DNA of 64,000 nt, from contig OZ010572.1 in NCBI GenBank assembly GCA_963932145.1, positions 78,437,049 to 78,501,048 of the forward strand. Reading direction: 5' to 3'. The notes below the pieces were generated by a model. The model saw nothing but the letters and a program-made list of their open reading frames with translations, was not told the origin of the DNA and did not search any database. Shown piece by piece: positions 10,309 through 20,030 of the stretch. The translations under genes and the position numbers were made by a program. The DNA comes from Acanthosepion lycidas (lineage: Eukaryota > Mollusca > Cephalopoda > Sepiida > Sepiidae). The first letter of the stretch is position 1. Each line of letters begins with the position of its first letter.

Positions 10309-10376
10309 TTGTGTGTGTGTGCGTGCGCGCGCGTGCGTGTCTGTGAATCCCTGTGTGTGTGTGTGTGTGCCCGCGA
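10271..10376. repeat. (TA)n then (GT)n/(GCGT)n microsatellite
   Basis: Compound tract of alternating purine-pyrimidine dinucleotides, so left-handed DNA is possible. Confidence 0.9.
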
Positions 10377-10414
10377 AAATTTCTCCGATTTCACCAGTAG
10401 AGAAGACAATATTT

Positions 10415-10527
10415 ATGAATAAAAATGACAATAGGAAAACTAGTAATTACTGACGCGTTTTGCTTTGATAAAGTCCACATTGGACAAAACACGTCAGCAA
10501 TTACTACTTTTCCTATTCTCATTTTTA

Positions 10528-10531
<4 letters not shown>
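10415..10531. repeat. Inverted repeat with hammerhead-like centre
   Basis: Arms of about 48 bp (ATGAATAAAAATGACAATAG and its reverse complement) surround a centre reading TTTGATAAAGTCC, four bases, then TGGAC and AAAACACGTC. GTCC/GGAC can pair like hammerhead stem II, but the 5' core is TTGATAA rather than CTGANGA. Confidence 0.6.

Positions 10532-10587
<56 letters not shown>
10532..10587. repeat. (TA)n microsatellite
   Basis: Runs directly on from the preceding inverted repeat. Confidence 0.9.
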
Positions 10588-10591
<4 letters not shown>

Positions 10592-10935
10592 GAGAGATAA
10601 ATAGAGGGAGATTTCCGCATTAAATAACCCATAGATGTTAATAATTAACTACACATATACCTACGTTAGAATGGCGACTCGAATTTCGTTGGTTACCCAA
10701 TTCATCGGGTACGTGATAACTCTTCATTGTTTAAAACAATAAGCGATATCTCATGCTCATAGGTAAATGTGTATTTATTAACAAATATTTCTTAGCTTTG
10801 TCTAAACCCATTAAGCACTATTAAGTCTACACCACTTGGCTAAATTTGGTAATTATTCATTAACTTCCCAACGCATGCACGCCAGCACACGCGTATACGG
10901 TCGCTAATACCTAGTTATCTCATTTACCTAACCTT

Positions 10936-10991
<56 letters not shown>

Positions 10992-11155
10992 TTAGTGGTT
11001 AATATACACATACATATGCAATCATATATGTAAACTATATAAATATATATACATGCATACATACATACACATACATATATATATGTATAAAAAATAATTC
11101 CAAGAGCATAGAATCGAGGTAGAACTCAATGTCCAGGACAGAGTAAGGATATAAT
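10588..11155. other. No gene; includes a GATA microsatellite
   Basis: (GATA)n at about 10940-10988, otherwise unassigned AT-rich DNA. Confidence 0.6.
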
Positions 11156-11478
11156 AAAAAGGCTTAAACACTAATATTCCATGGTCATAATTTATTCCAT
11201 TGGAATCGTAAATACGATCTAATTCATCAGACCATAATCCTCCCCCCTTCATCTTTAGACCTTCCTGCTCTTCTTTCGTCTGTTACCCCTCCCTATAGCT
11301 TTCATTTACTCTAACATTCGTCCCAAACTCTCATACATACACTCTCACTAAATTTTATTTTTTATTCCCGGAGTTGTTTTTCCTGTTTTAATTTGTAGGT
11401 CTGATGAATTGGATCGCATTTACGATTCCAATGGAATAAATTATGACCCTGGAATATTAGTGTTTAAGCCTTTTTATT
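11156..11478. repeat. Inverted repeat, arms about 80 bp
   Basis: The left arm (11156-11236) is the reverse complement of 11398-11478, which contains TCTGATGAATTGGATCGCAT and a pairing TTCCAAT. About 160 bp of unrelated sequence lies between. The right end runs into a TA array. Confidence 0.7.
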
Positions 11479-11480
11479 AT

Positions 11481-11485
<5 letters not shown>

Positions 11486-11541
<56 letters not shown>
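11486..11541. repeat. (TA)n microsatellite
   Basis: About 28 units. Confidence 0.95.
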
Positions 11542-11542
<1 letters not shown>

Positions 11543-11732
11543 GCACATACGTACACATACATACGTATATTAGGGAAAATGCAACTAAAGAAAAGAATAC
11601 TTATAGACTGTAGAAATTTATAGGATACAAATTTAAGAGGAAAGAGCCCCTGCAAAATTTGACACTCACATAGCATACTAACGTCAAGAGATATCTGAAA
11701 GCAATGAATAACCTATCTAACGTGCTTATGCA

Positions 11733-11870
11733 AAATAGTTGGCAGAACAAGGAGTAGGAGTGATGGCAAAAAGACAAATATTACTAAGTGCCATAAAGGA
11801 CAGGAATTTGCCATGATGGCGCCTGTCCCGAAAGGAGAAAGACGAAGAGAAGAACATATACATATAAATG
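11733..11870 (+). pseudogene. LINE ORF2 C-terminal scrap
   Basis: Conceptual reading contains LAEQGVGVMAKRQILLSAIK then DRN, and in another frame HKGQEF. This pattern is shared with the fuller fragment at 25622-25900. Short and frameshifted. Confidence 0.45.
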
Positions 11871-12429
11871 TATATGCGTATGAGTTTTGTAAGAAAAATG
11901 GCGGACATGAAACGAAATATCATTTTGGAAAAATGAATTATATCTATTGTGAATATTTTTCTAGTATTAACATCCACTGATCTTTGTCAATTATTTGTTT
12001 TGTAATATTTATTTAAAACTGCTTTTACATCTTTTACCATAAACTCCACAGGATCGAAGCCACTTATCTTCACAGGACTAGCTCGCTTTCTGTTAAAGCA
12101 GCATAGGGAGTGCGAGCAAATGCGATCAATTTGTTGTTCACTAATATGAAACGACGTTAGAATTGCATTGACTCACTTCTTTGTCAAATATGTAAACCTG
12201 CTAAATATCAACGAAGCTTCAGACCACAAGTTTTCTTTCTTGATAATGGAGACAGTGCTGCCAGAACCACTTGTTACTTTGCAAATGGCACAAGAAGAAC
12301 AAAGGATAAAATATAATGCTATGGAACAGTTGCTATGTTACGTTTGTCTCTTTATATTTACTCTATAAAGATTTCACATGCAAATATAATAAGCCTTTAT
12401 TCCAGTTCAGACTGATCACTTAGCCATTG
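11871..12429. other. Unassigned DNA
   Basis: No recognisable gene or shared repeat. The ORF at 12168-12368 is short and has no domain. Confidence 0.5.
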
Positions 12430-12477
12430 TTTGTGCAATGATGAATTTTATAAACGTGTACAGGACCATCTATAATT

Positions 12478-12866
12478 GGTTTGATTGATTGATTTCGCTT
12501 TTTTACGGATTATCAACCTCTTGCAGGTTATTTAAAAGCAAACTTATTTTTAGATTGTAAGAATCTTTTGATGATAACCATGATTTACTGATAACAAATC
12601 CCACTAATTACGCCATGACTAGAAAAAGAGGTAGATTTATATTTTTCCTTAAGATATTTGCGCGTAACTGAATATAAAAAACACGACTGGAATTCGAACT
12701 CAGCTCTCTGATTCCCAATTTCCATCGATCAGTTATCCATTACACCTCACGCACAACAGCACCTGATATTTCGAAGCAGTCACCCATCTAGGTACTGACC
12801 AGATGTTGCTTAACATCGGCGATCGTAAGATGACCCATGTTTCAACGTGATATGGCCGTAAGCTCC
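12478..12866 (-). mobile_element. SINE family A, near full length
   Basis: All parts are present on the minus strand: tail (TTTTTTACGGATTATCAACC), body (TTTGCGCGTAACTGAATAT), tRNA-like unit (ATTCGAACTCAGCTC), and 5S-like head ending CAACGTGATATGGCCGTAAG. Inserted in the satellite. Confidence 0.8.
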
Positions 12867-12962
12867 CGCCTGTAACTGGGCATCGGTGTATGCTGACAGC
12901 GATGCCTATAAAAATATTGTGTCCCGATGATTCACTAGATCTACATTATTCGTCGATATTCC

Positions 12963-13425
12963 TGAGAAGAGGTATTATGTACACTATTGACATTATTCGG
13001 ACTGTTGTCCTCATCTTTGTTGCTATATTTATCACAAAGTTTCGGCAGTTGTATGCTCCGTCCTTGAGGACACATGGCACAGTGGATAAAGGCGTTCGTT
13101 AGATCCAGTGACAAGACTCAAAGAGTGTTAGTTCAATACCTGATTTAGGCGGTGGAAAACTTGAAGAAGGAAATTAACAGGAGATAACTGAAAACTGACA
13201 TCCATTAGACATGGCACGTGGAACTAGAACAGTCTACCCCAGTGAATGAAATAAAGGGTTCAGTTCGAGATTCCAATCATCTGAAAAAGACCAGAGCGTA
13301 CAACGGCCGAAACGTTGTGATAAATGTGGCAACAAAGATAAGGACAATAGTCCGAATAATGTAAATAGACTAAATGATTGTTGATATACAGAAGCAATGT
13401 TAGAAATTTAAAATAATTGCCAATA
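12963..13425 (+). mobile_element. SINE family B, inverted-dimer form
   Basis: The left part (12963-13060) is the reverse complement of the 3' body. From about 13068 a plus-strand copy follows: tRNA-like head (CATGGCACAGTGGATAAAGG box A; GTTCAATACC box B) and body to GTCCGAATAATGTAAATA. The core at 13286 reads CTGAAAA, so the hammerhead-like motif is degraded. Confidence 0.7.
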
Positions 13426-13620
13426 ACCAATTTTATAAACGCCATTAGGACCAACCGTACTTTGGCACTTGTGTTTGCTGACTGCGATAACCTTAAAAAT
13501 TAGGTTACCAATTATTTGCTGTCATTTTTTTTCTCAACAAACATAGAAAAAATTAGAAGTTCAATGTAACTAGTAATGTCTAATGATAATTTTTATAAAC
13601 GTCACTCGTTAGAAAAAGAA

Positions 13621-13700
13621 TTATTTTTACAATTCGCAATATGTTCCGGCTTTAAATAACCCACAAACGGTTGATAAACCCTTAAAAAAGAACAAATCAG
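13621..13700 (+). mobile_element. SINE family A 3' tail
   Basis: GGCTTTAAATAACCCACAAA then GGTTGATAAACCCTTAAAAA, as at the end of the 4166-4540 copy. Inserted in the satellite. Confidence 0.7.
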
Positions 13701-14452
13701 ATCAATCCGTAACTGGGTACTTAAGTGTGATGATAAAGATACCCAAGAAACATTGTGTCACCAAATGGCCGCTATCTCTACATTATTGTCGGCAGAGAAG
13801 ATAGAAGCAAGCCAATCGAGCGATACTTGTTAATAAATTTTACAAATTTGAACAGGACCACCCGTAATTGGGCAAGTGTATGCACTGACAGCGATGCCCA
13901 TAAAGAAATATGTGACCAATTCTTCGCTATCACTATATTTTGTCCATTAAGAAAGCTTAGTCAAAGTAGTTAGTAATAGCGGCTAATAAATTATACAAGC
14001 ACCAACAGGACCAATCGTAATAGAGCAATTGTGAATCTTGACTTCAAGATTCATAAAACATTGTCTTACAAAGTAATCTATCTATCTACATTATTGAACT
14101 GGAGACACAAGATAACTAGCAGTTAATGAATTTTGCAAACGAATCCAGAACTATTATTAATTGGGTTATTTTATGTGTTGACAGCTGTGTTCATAAAATA
14201 TTATACTATCAAGTGATCATTATCTATACATTATTGTATAGTAAAAAAGACGCTCCACCCAAAATGTCTGCTAATAAATTTTATAAACACCAACAACACC
14301 AACTGTAACTGAAAAGTCGCTTGTGTTGACAGGGACGGCAAGAAAACATTATATCACCAATTGACCACGATCTTTACACTATTACCGACGAATAGTAGAA
14401 ATGCTTATCAATTGGTTTTGATTGATTTTTTTGAAGGCACATCAACATCTAT

Positions 14453-14625
14453 GATTCTCTATTAATATATACACAAAACATAATTTTGCACAATTTTGTC
14501 ACACATACACAAACATATATATATATATATATGTGTGTGTGTTTGTGATGTGTGACACGATTGTGTGACAAGACTGGGCAAAATTATGTTTTTTTTTTGT
14601 ATATATTAATAGAGAATCATCTATA
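14453..14625. repeat. Inverted repeat around a TA/GT microsatellite
   Basis: The arms begin GATTCTCTATTAATATATAC and end in the reverse complement. The centre is TA and GT dinucleotides. Confidence 0.7.
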
Positions 14626-14708
14626 TATCTGAAAGAAATGTATGTAAAATATTTTTGAAACGGCAAGTTTCCAGAAATTCCCAAAAGAGATAAGCCAAAA
14701 TAAGACAC
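14499..14708 (-). pseudogene. Possible reverse transcriptase scrap with a YIDD box
   Basis: The minus-strand reading has FRYIDDSLLIYTKK, with YIDD encoded around 14617-14628. The Y-X-DD catalytic box followed by hydrophobics fits a retroelement, perhaps Penelope-like. Flanking RT blocks are not evident, so chance or extreme decay is possible. Confidence 0.3.
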
Positions 14709-14782
14709 TAAGATGAAACCACATCGGTTAAACCAAATTCTTGTCTATGAAAATTGTTAACGAAGGTGGGAAATTTTATGTA

Positions 14783-14953
14783 CAGTGTAACCAGGATATA
14801 AGAGAAACCAGGATATAAGAGAGATTTTCTCTGGTCTCAAATTGTTCCCGTACTTACCTAAACAATACAGACCAAATCCTGATATAAGAGAAACCCGGAT
14901 ATAAGACAATTCTTCTCCGGTCCCGACAACTCTCTTATATCCGGGTTACACTG
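14783..14953. mobile_element. Small pogo-like MITE candidate (171 bp)
   Basis: Ends CAGTGTAACCAGGATATAAG and its near reverse complement CTTATATCCGGGTTACACTG. Internal copies of GGATATAAGAGAAACC repeat the motif. TA precedes the left end, but AA follows the right end. Confidence 0.5.
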
Positions 14954-15138
14954 AAGAAGAATTGGTGTTTTTATTTTAGTTTTAGTTAAGTGTGTTTTTA
15001 GTAAATTCATTTCTTTACATGAACATTTTTGTATAAAGATTTTATATCTGTTTTAGTCATATATCCGTTTTGATGTCGGTTTTTAATTTATTTAAAAGAT
15101 CGACAGTATCACACACTCATATATATATATATATATAA

Positions 15139-15644
15139 TGTCATCCACAGACAGACTGTTTCGCTGTATCACAGGGCATCAGTGCGGCTAGACATCCGGT
15201 TGCCTCTAGCTAGGATCGAAACCCGACTGCATTGGTATCAGGCGGATATTCTACCACTAAGCTGTCGGCGTACGGTCAGGATGAAAGTGGATTTTTAGCG
15301 TATTTATTTTTGGAAACACGCCCAGTGACCGACAGTGACCGACAGTGAATCAATTCGAAGAGTCTCGCTATATAGCTATAATACTGTTTACAAACCCATA
15401 CCTCAGCCCGAGAGTGCACAACTGGAATTAAATTTAATTCAGGAGCTAATATAATGTTATCCACAGACAGACTGTTTCGCTGTATCACAGCTCATAAGTG
15501 CGGAAACACGCAAACACGCCCAGTGACCGACAGTGACTCAGTTCGGCTTGCGAAGAGTCTCGCTATATAGCTATAATAGTCACTGTTTACAAACCCATGC
15601 CTCAGCCCGAGAGTGCTCAACTGGAATTAAATTTAATTCTGGAG

Positions 15645-15648
<4 letters not shown>
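15139..15648 (+). repeat. Direct repeats around a tRNA-like insert
   Basis: A block with CCACAGACAGACTGTTTCGC occurs at 15146 and 15461. A block with CCCAGTGACCGACAGTGA, then GAGTCTCGCTATATAGC and GGAATTAAATTTAATTC, occurs at about 15320-15450 and 15518-15648. The minus strand of 15190-15275 has a tRNA-like segment (CAGCTTAGTGGTAGAATATC box A; GGGTTTCGATCC box B), probably a SINE head. Confidence 0.6.
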
Positions 15649-15703
<55 letters not shown>

Positions 15704-15712
15704 GTATGTATA
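15649..15712. repeat. (TA)n then (TATG)n
   Basis: About 21 TA units then about five TATG units. Confidence 0.95.
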
Positions 15713-16068
15713 ATCAAATAGATAAATATTGGTAAATGCACGAGCAAGCGTTCGTAAACAAATCTGCCAGCATCTAGACTATATAACTTAATAGTAAGTT
15801 TGATCAGTACGATAAGATCAAAAATAGTGTTACCCTCTTGATTGCCAAACGTTTTTTTAAATAACAACAGCGTCCGTTTTTAAATTAAATTTATAATCCT
15901 TATTTTCAATATTATTTTCAATCTTAAATGTTAATCTTGCTCTAAATTCAAACCCAAAATTAAACTAAAATTCATTTAAATAATTAACAAAAATAATGAT
16001 CCAGGCCAACAATAAAATATCTCGCGATAATCAGAAATATTAAACGAGCGATGTTACCCCCAAAATTC

Positions 16069-16109
16069 GCACCTGACGATTGCAGAAAGCATGAAACTCC
16101 GAGTTATGC
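16069..16109 (+). ncRNA. Hammerhead-ribozyme-like motif (stem III CCG loop type)
   Basis: Core CTGACGA (16073-16079). Stem II is TGC/GCA around AGAA. GAA (16093-16095) follows, then stem III ACT-CCG-AGT, then T as the H17 position (triplet GUU). Stem I is limited to GCA/TGC with a mismatch next to the core. Folded by hand; activity unknown and the copy may be decayed. Such minimal hammerheads are known in Penelope-like retroelements. Confidence 0.45.
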
Positions 16110-16164
16110 AATCAACGTAGGATAATATATATATTTTTAAAATATATATACATATATATATATA

Positions 16165-16330
16165 TAGATATATATATATATATAAAAGTGAAAATAGAAG
16201 TCAACACTTAGAGGCGACAGTCTGTTTCATGATAGATGTGGCCTGACGATTGCATCTAGCATGAAACAGACTATCGCCTCTAAATGTTGACTTCTATGTT
16301 CACTTTTATATTTACACACGCTCTATCTCT
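16165..16330. repeat. Inverted repeat carrying hammerhead-like ends
   Basis: Arms starting AAGTGAAAATAGAAGTCAAC and ending with the reverse complement, about 55 bp each. The centre is CATGATAGATGTGGCCTGAC onwards. A trailing segment (CTCTATCTCTGATATTGAGC) is shared with 60856-60880 and, inverted, 61045-61070. Confidence 0.75.
16240..16278 (+). ncRNA. Hammerhead-ribozyme-like motif (stem III GAC loop type)
   Basis: Core CTGACGA (16243-16249), stem II TGC/GCA around ATCTA, GAA (16263-16265), stem III ACA-GAC-TAT, C at H17 (16275), stem I GGC/GCC. Stem III has one C-A mismatch where the 61106 copy has a C-G pair, so this copy looks damaged. Confidence 0.45.
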
Positions 16331-16380
16331 GATATTGAGCACTTTATCCCATGAATATAGTACATCTTAAGACTATATTT

Positions 16381-16383
<3 letters not shown>

Positions 16384-16440
<57 letters not shown>
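16384..16440. repeat. (TA)n(GA)n microsatellite
   Basis: Compound dinucleotide array. Confidence 0.95.
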
Positions 16441-16443
<3 letters not shown>

Positions 16444-16474
16444 TTGATCCACCTCTGAATGAATGAGATCATTT

Positions 16475-16812
16475 TCCATCACGTGCCATGTTTAATGGAT
16501 ATCAGTTATCAGTTATGTCCTGTTAATTTCCCTCTGAAAGTTCTCCACTGCCTTAACCGGGTATTGAACTCACACTCTTTGGGTCCTATCACTGGATGTA
16601 ACCAACGCCTTTATCCGCTGTGGAACTAGAACAGTCTACCCCAGTGAGCGAAATAAAGGGTTCAGTTCTACATTCCAACCACCTGAAGAAGGCCGGAGCG
16701 TACAACGCCGAAACGTTGTAATAAATATGGCGACAAAGATGAGGGTAATAGTCCGAATAATGTAAATAATGTACATAATACCTCATCACAGAAATATAGA
16801 CAGATACCATAG
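16475..16812 (+). mobile_element. SINE family B with inverted 5' half
   Basis: 16480-16620 is the head and start of the body in reverse complement (CACGTGCCATGTTTAATGG to the inverted head). 16621 onward is the plus-strand body from TGGAACTAGAACAGTC to ATACCTCATC. The junction needs no duplicated material, as expected for twin-priming inversion at reverse transcription. A hammerhead-like core lies at 16683-16720 (CTGAAGA, GAAAC, AC-GTT-GT, then A). Confidence 0.75.
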
Positions 16813-16819
16813 CTATTTT

Positions 16820-17170
16820 ATTTTCTATAAATACTTTCATAGTAATTATTCAGATGAACTTTTCTCTATTGTACTTTATAAATTTAAGCGCAGTATATTG
16901 ACGGCAAAGTCTTTACAGTAGACAAGTTCTATGCTAGCAGTTATTTTCGATCACATTTCTCGCTTGTGGAACTCTCTTCCGGTTTCTTACGTCCCAGACA
17001 ACTTTGATCTTCAAAGATTTAAATGCAATGTCAATCGTTATCAACTGTTTCCTTAATTCCTGTTCTTTTTTGTTGTCTCTTTAATAATGTTTTTTCATCA
17101 TATTATCTAATACTCATTTGGATACTTACATCTTAGTGGCTTCATTTCCTCGCTTGGAGTGAAATGATTA
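16820..17170 (+). pseudogene. LINE 3' end, ORF2 C-terminus and tail (family L)
   Basis: The reading ends DHISRLWNSLPVSYVPDNF followed by an LQRFKCNVNRY segment and a stop. The LWNSLP and FK-NV-RY pattern is typical of the C-terminus of non-LTR retrotransposon ORF2. The 3' tail contains CTTAGTGGCTTCATTTCC and ends GAAATGATTAAAAAAAAA. Related 3' ends occur at 29575, 40150 and 48975. 5'-truncated, as usual for LINEs. Confidence 0.75.
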
Positions 17171-17939
17171 AAAAAAAATCACATCTGTTTCTTGAACGTT
17201 GCCATCATAATTGCATCTTGTGTCTGACGGAAACAGAGCCATTGTTGGAAACAACATTTTCATTGATTCAAATCAACCGCTAAATCTCACTGACCAATAA
17301 ATAGTGACTGATTTATTTTTTATTAAATGTATATGATTTCACAAATCTCCAATAGCGAGGTGGTAAAAGTAACAAACTAGTCTAAAAATTTTAATGTATT
17401 ATTTAGATGTGGACACTAGCCATTAAAATCAAAGCTAAATTTAGAGAATTCTTGAGATAAAAAAGACAACACGCGAGACTTATGTCGACTTCGATTATTA
17501 ATCTCCAAAGCGAGGCTTTGTAAATTTTTTTCTCAAGTACCGTTTATAATTAAAGTTGGCTTTCAGATTTACTTTATTGCTAGGAGAAAATGGCGTTAAA
17601 ATGTCCCCTTTTGTTTTTCTTCATTTGTGTTTTACGATTATTCTTACCTTTGTATTCATGAATTAGTTTTCGTTTATTGTGGATTCTGTCATCGGCGTAT
17701 TTTGTTTCGTTCCTTGCTTCTTTTGTTATATCTAATTCGTTTCTTTTTATGTAATTTTCTTTTAGCGTTTTGTTTCTCGTGTTTACTTACTTTTTTTTTT
17801 TTGTCTTTGTCGTTCATCATTGGTCTTAGTTTTCTCCCCCTTCTTTCCCTTCCTTTCTCTCATTTACTTCTCTACAGTCACTTTCTTTTGACTATTTTTT
17901 GTAGAAACGTTCGATACTTCTTATTTGCTTGCATCTTTT
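17171..17939. other. Unassigned DNA, increasingly pyrimidine-rich
   Basis: No gene recognised. The ORFs starting at 17627 and beyond arise from T/C-rich sequence. Confidence 0.6.
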
Positions 17940-17987
17940 TTCTTATTTTCTTTCTTCCTTCTTTCCTTTCTTTCTTTCTTCCTTTCA

Positions 17988-18021
<34 letters not shown>

Positions 18022-18065
18022 TTTCCTTTCTTCCGTCATTGCTTTCATCCATTTCTATCTTTTTT

Positions 18066-18109
<44 letters not shown>

Positions 18110-18502
18110 TACTCAAAATCCATGTTCCCTTTTCCGTCCTTCTTTTTCTCATCTTTTTCCATTTCTGTTTTTTACTTATAATTCATTTTTTTTCTTTCCT
18201 CATGACGTTCTGTCCACTTTCATATCTCATGCGCTTTCAATGTTCTTTATTTCATTCTTTTTTATCATTTTTCTATCCCTCTTTCTTTGATTTTCATTTT
18301 TGCTTCTTCTAAAAAAATTATAAATTCTACTCTACGTTTTTCATTTTAGCTTTCTTTTCCATTTTTCTCTAATTAATCCATGCTTTCGCATTTCTTTCTT
18401 TCTTTCTTTCTTTCTTTCTTTTTTCTTTCTTGTCGCTTTTCTATAATAATCCATACCTCCATTTTTTTTAAAAAAAACTTCCGCTTTTATTTATTTATTT
18501 TT

Positions 18503-18533
<31 letters not shown>

Positions 18534-18653
18534 GTCCCTTTTTCTCTAATAATCCATACCTCCATTTTGCTTTCTTCGTTTTTTCTTTCTTTCTTTGTTT
18601 CTTTTCCTCTAATAATCCATACCTCCATTTTTCTTTCTTTCTTCGTTTTTTTC

Positions 18654-18705
<52 letters not shown>

Positions 18706-18789
18706 TTTAAACCGTGCTTCTAATTTTCTTTCTTTTCATCTTGTGCCTTTACTTTAATAATAATCCATACTTCCACTTGTATTTCTTTC

Positions 18790-18833
<44 letters not shown>

Positions 18834-18941
18834 TGTCCCTTTTTTTCTGTAATAATCCATACCTCCATTTTTCGTTCTTTCTTCGTTTTTTCTTCTTCCC
18901 TACCTCGTTCTGTCTTCCTTCCTTCCTTCCTTCCTTCCTTC

Positions 18942-18976
<35 letters not shown>

Positions 18977-19107
18977 TCGGTCGTTCTTTCTTTATTCATT
19001 TATTTATTTAAATCGTGCTTCTAATTTTCTTTCTTTCCACCTTGTCCCTTTTCTTTAATAATAATCCATACTTTCACTTTCATTTCTTTCACTTTTTTTA
19101 TTTTTTA

Positions 19108-19138
<31 letters not shown>

Positions 19139-19215
19139 TAATAATCAATGCTAACACATTTCTTTCTTTTTTTTGGTCGCTTTTCATCTACTTAATGATT
19201 TTCTTTTCATTTTTC
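17940..19215 (+). repeat. Compound (TTTC)n tract with interspersed minisatellite motif
   Basis: Long strand-biased pyrimidine tract. (TTTC)n blocks alternate with a motif containing TAATAATCCATACCTCCA, seen near 18443, 18548, 18612, 18757, 18850 and 19061. A TTCC block lies at about 18915-18945. The ORFs here, rich in F, L and S, are composition artefacts. Confidence 0.9.
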
Positions 19216-19685
19216 CTTCTTTAATGTGAAAGACAAACAAGCAACACGAAATGAAAATTAAACAAAGATAAAAATGTCTTCTTTAATTTGTCTCCCCATA
19301 AGAAAACACTACCTAACGCAAAAACAGTGAGACACGAGTCCCCAATCTTTATTTTATACAAAGTTATTTGACACTGCGTTTCAGATCAAATAACTCCTTT
19401 GGCTCGGACTCAGTCCAGCAGATTCTGAATTCACCAGTCTTTTTCTTGCGACAGACAGCTTTCCTGCTACCGAGGGTCAATTAAATCGCAGAAAATGATT
19501 ATGATATGCTCCCCGGCACCCACTTCCATCTCCATTGCTCAGCGAAACAAAGATTTATTATGAACGTGTTCTTTTATTTTATATATGTTTATATTTTTCT
19601 TTGAAAGTCATTTTCTCTTTTCCTGTCATTATGCCGATTTCTAATTTGATCTGTCCTTACGAGAAATCTATGTTTATATGTATGA
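19216..19685. other. Unassigned DNA
   Basis: No recognised gene. Ordinary complexity after the pyrimidine tract. Confidence 0.5.
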
Positions 19686-19790
19686 GCGTCTGGCCGAGTA
19701 GTCAAGACGTTCGCATTACAACCAATAGGCCCGGATTCAAATCTCACTAGGGTCGATTTGTCAGAAAGGTGTTTTCTCGATGTTATCCAT
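19686..19790 (+). mobile_element. tRNA(Ser/Leu)-like SINE head
   Basis: Box A-like TCTGGCCGAGTAGTCAAGAC and box B-like GGATTCAAATCTCAC with suitable spacing. No full cloverleaf, and repetitive-looking flank. Confidence 0.5.
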
Positions 19791-19809
19791 TACGGCCATC
19801 TCTTTGAAA

Positions 19810-20030
19810 CACCATTTTACGTCCTATCACTGAAGTGAAGAAACGGCCAAGCATGTTCAGTACCTAGAGGGGTAACCGGTTCTTGAAAATACCAGGTATT
19901 GTAAGCTTGTATGTGTGGTTGGTTTAATGGATAACATCTCAGAACTGGAAAGCGAAGAACCGAATGTCAATTCCAGTTTGGTTCGTTATATTCTCTTACG
20001 CGCAAATACCCTTATCAAGCGTATATTTCC
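19810..20030 (+). mobile_element. SINE family A, partial
   Basis: 5S-like end (GTTCAGTACCTAGAGGGGTA, ACCAGGTATTGTAAGCTTG), then the tRNA-like unit (GGTTTAATGGATAACATCTC) and body (CTTACGCGCAAATACCC). The tail is lost. Confidence 0.7.

Larger units (their letters stand above)
12430..14420 (+). repeat. Old tandem satellite, monomer about 140-155 bp, broken by SINEs
   Basis: A diverged unit beginning near TAATAAATTTTATAAAC recurs at about 12441, 13429, 13588, 13830, 13984, 14124 and 14271. Each copy carries in order a CAACAGGACCA block, a TAATTGGG block, TGTTGACAGCGATGCC, ATAAAACATTGTGTCACC and TCTATACATTATTG. Spacing of undisturbed neighbours is 154, 140 and 147 bp. Removing an SINE tail at about 13613-13715 from the 242-bp gap leaves roughly 147 bp. 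Two larger SINEs split the first monomer. Confidence 0.7.

Noticed and set aside
11398-11440. Another hammerhead (CTGATGA followed by a pairing ATTGGA/TCCAAT)
   Set aside because: The sequence after stem II is GGAATAA, not GAAAC, and no GUH-closed stem III follows.
17627-19224. Phe/Leu/Ser-rich ORFs as membrane proteins
   Set aside because: Product of TTTC repeats; the frames overlap and the composition follows the DNA repeat.
19686-19770. Functional tRNA-Ser or tRNA-Leu gene
   Set aside because: Box A and box B are present, but acceptor and anticodon stems do not pair convincingly.
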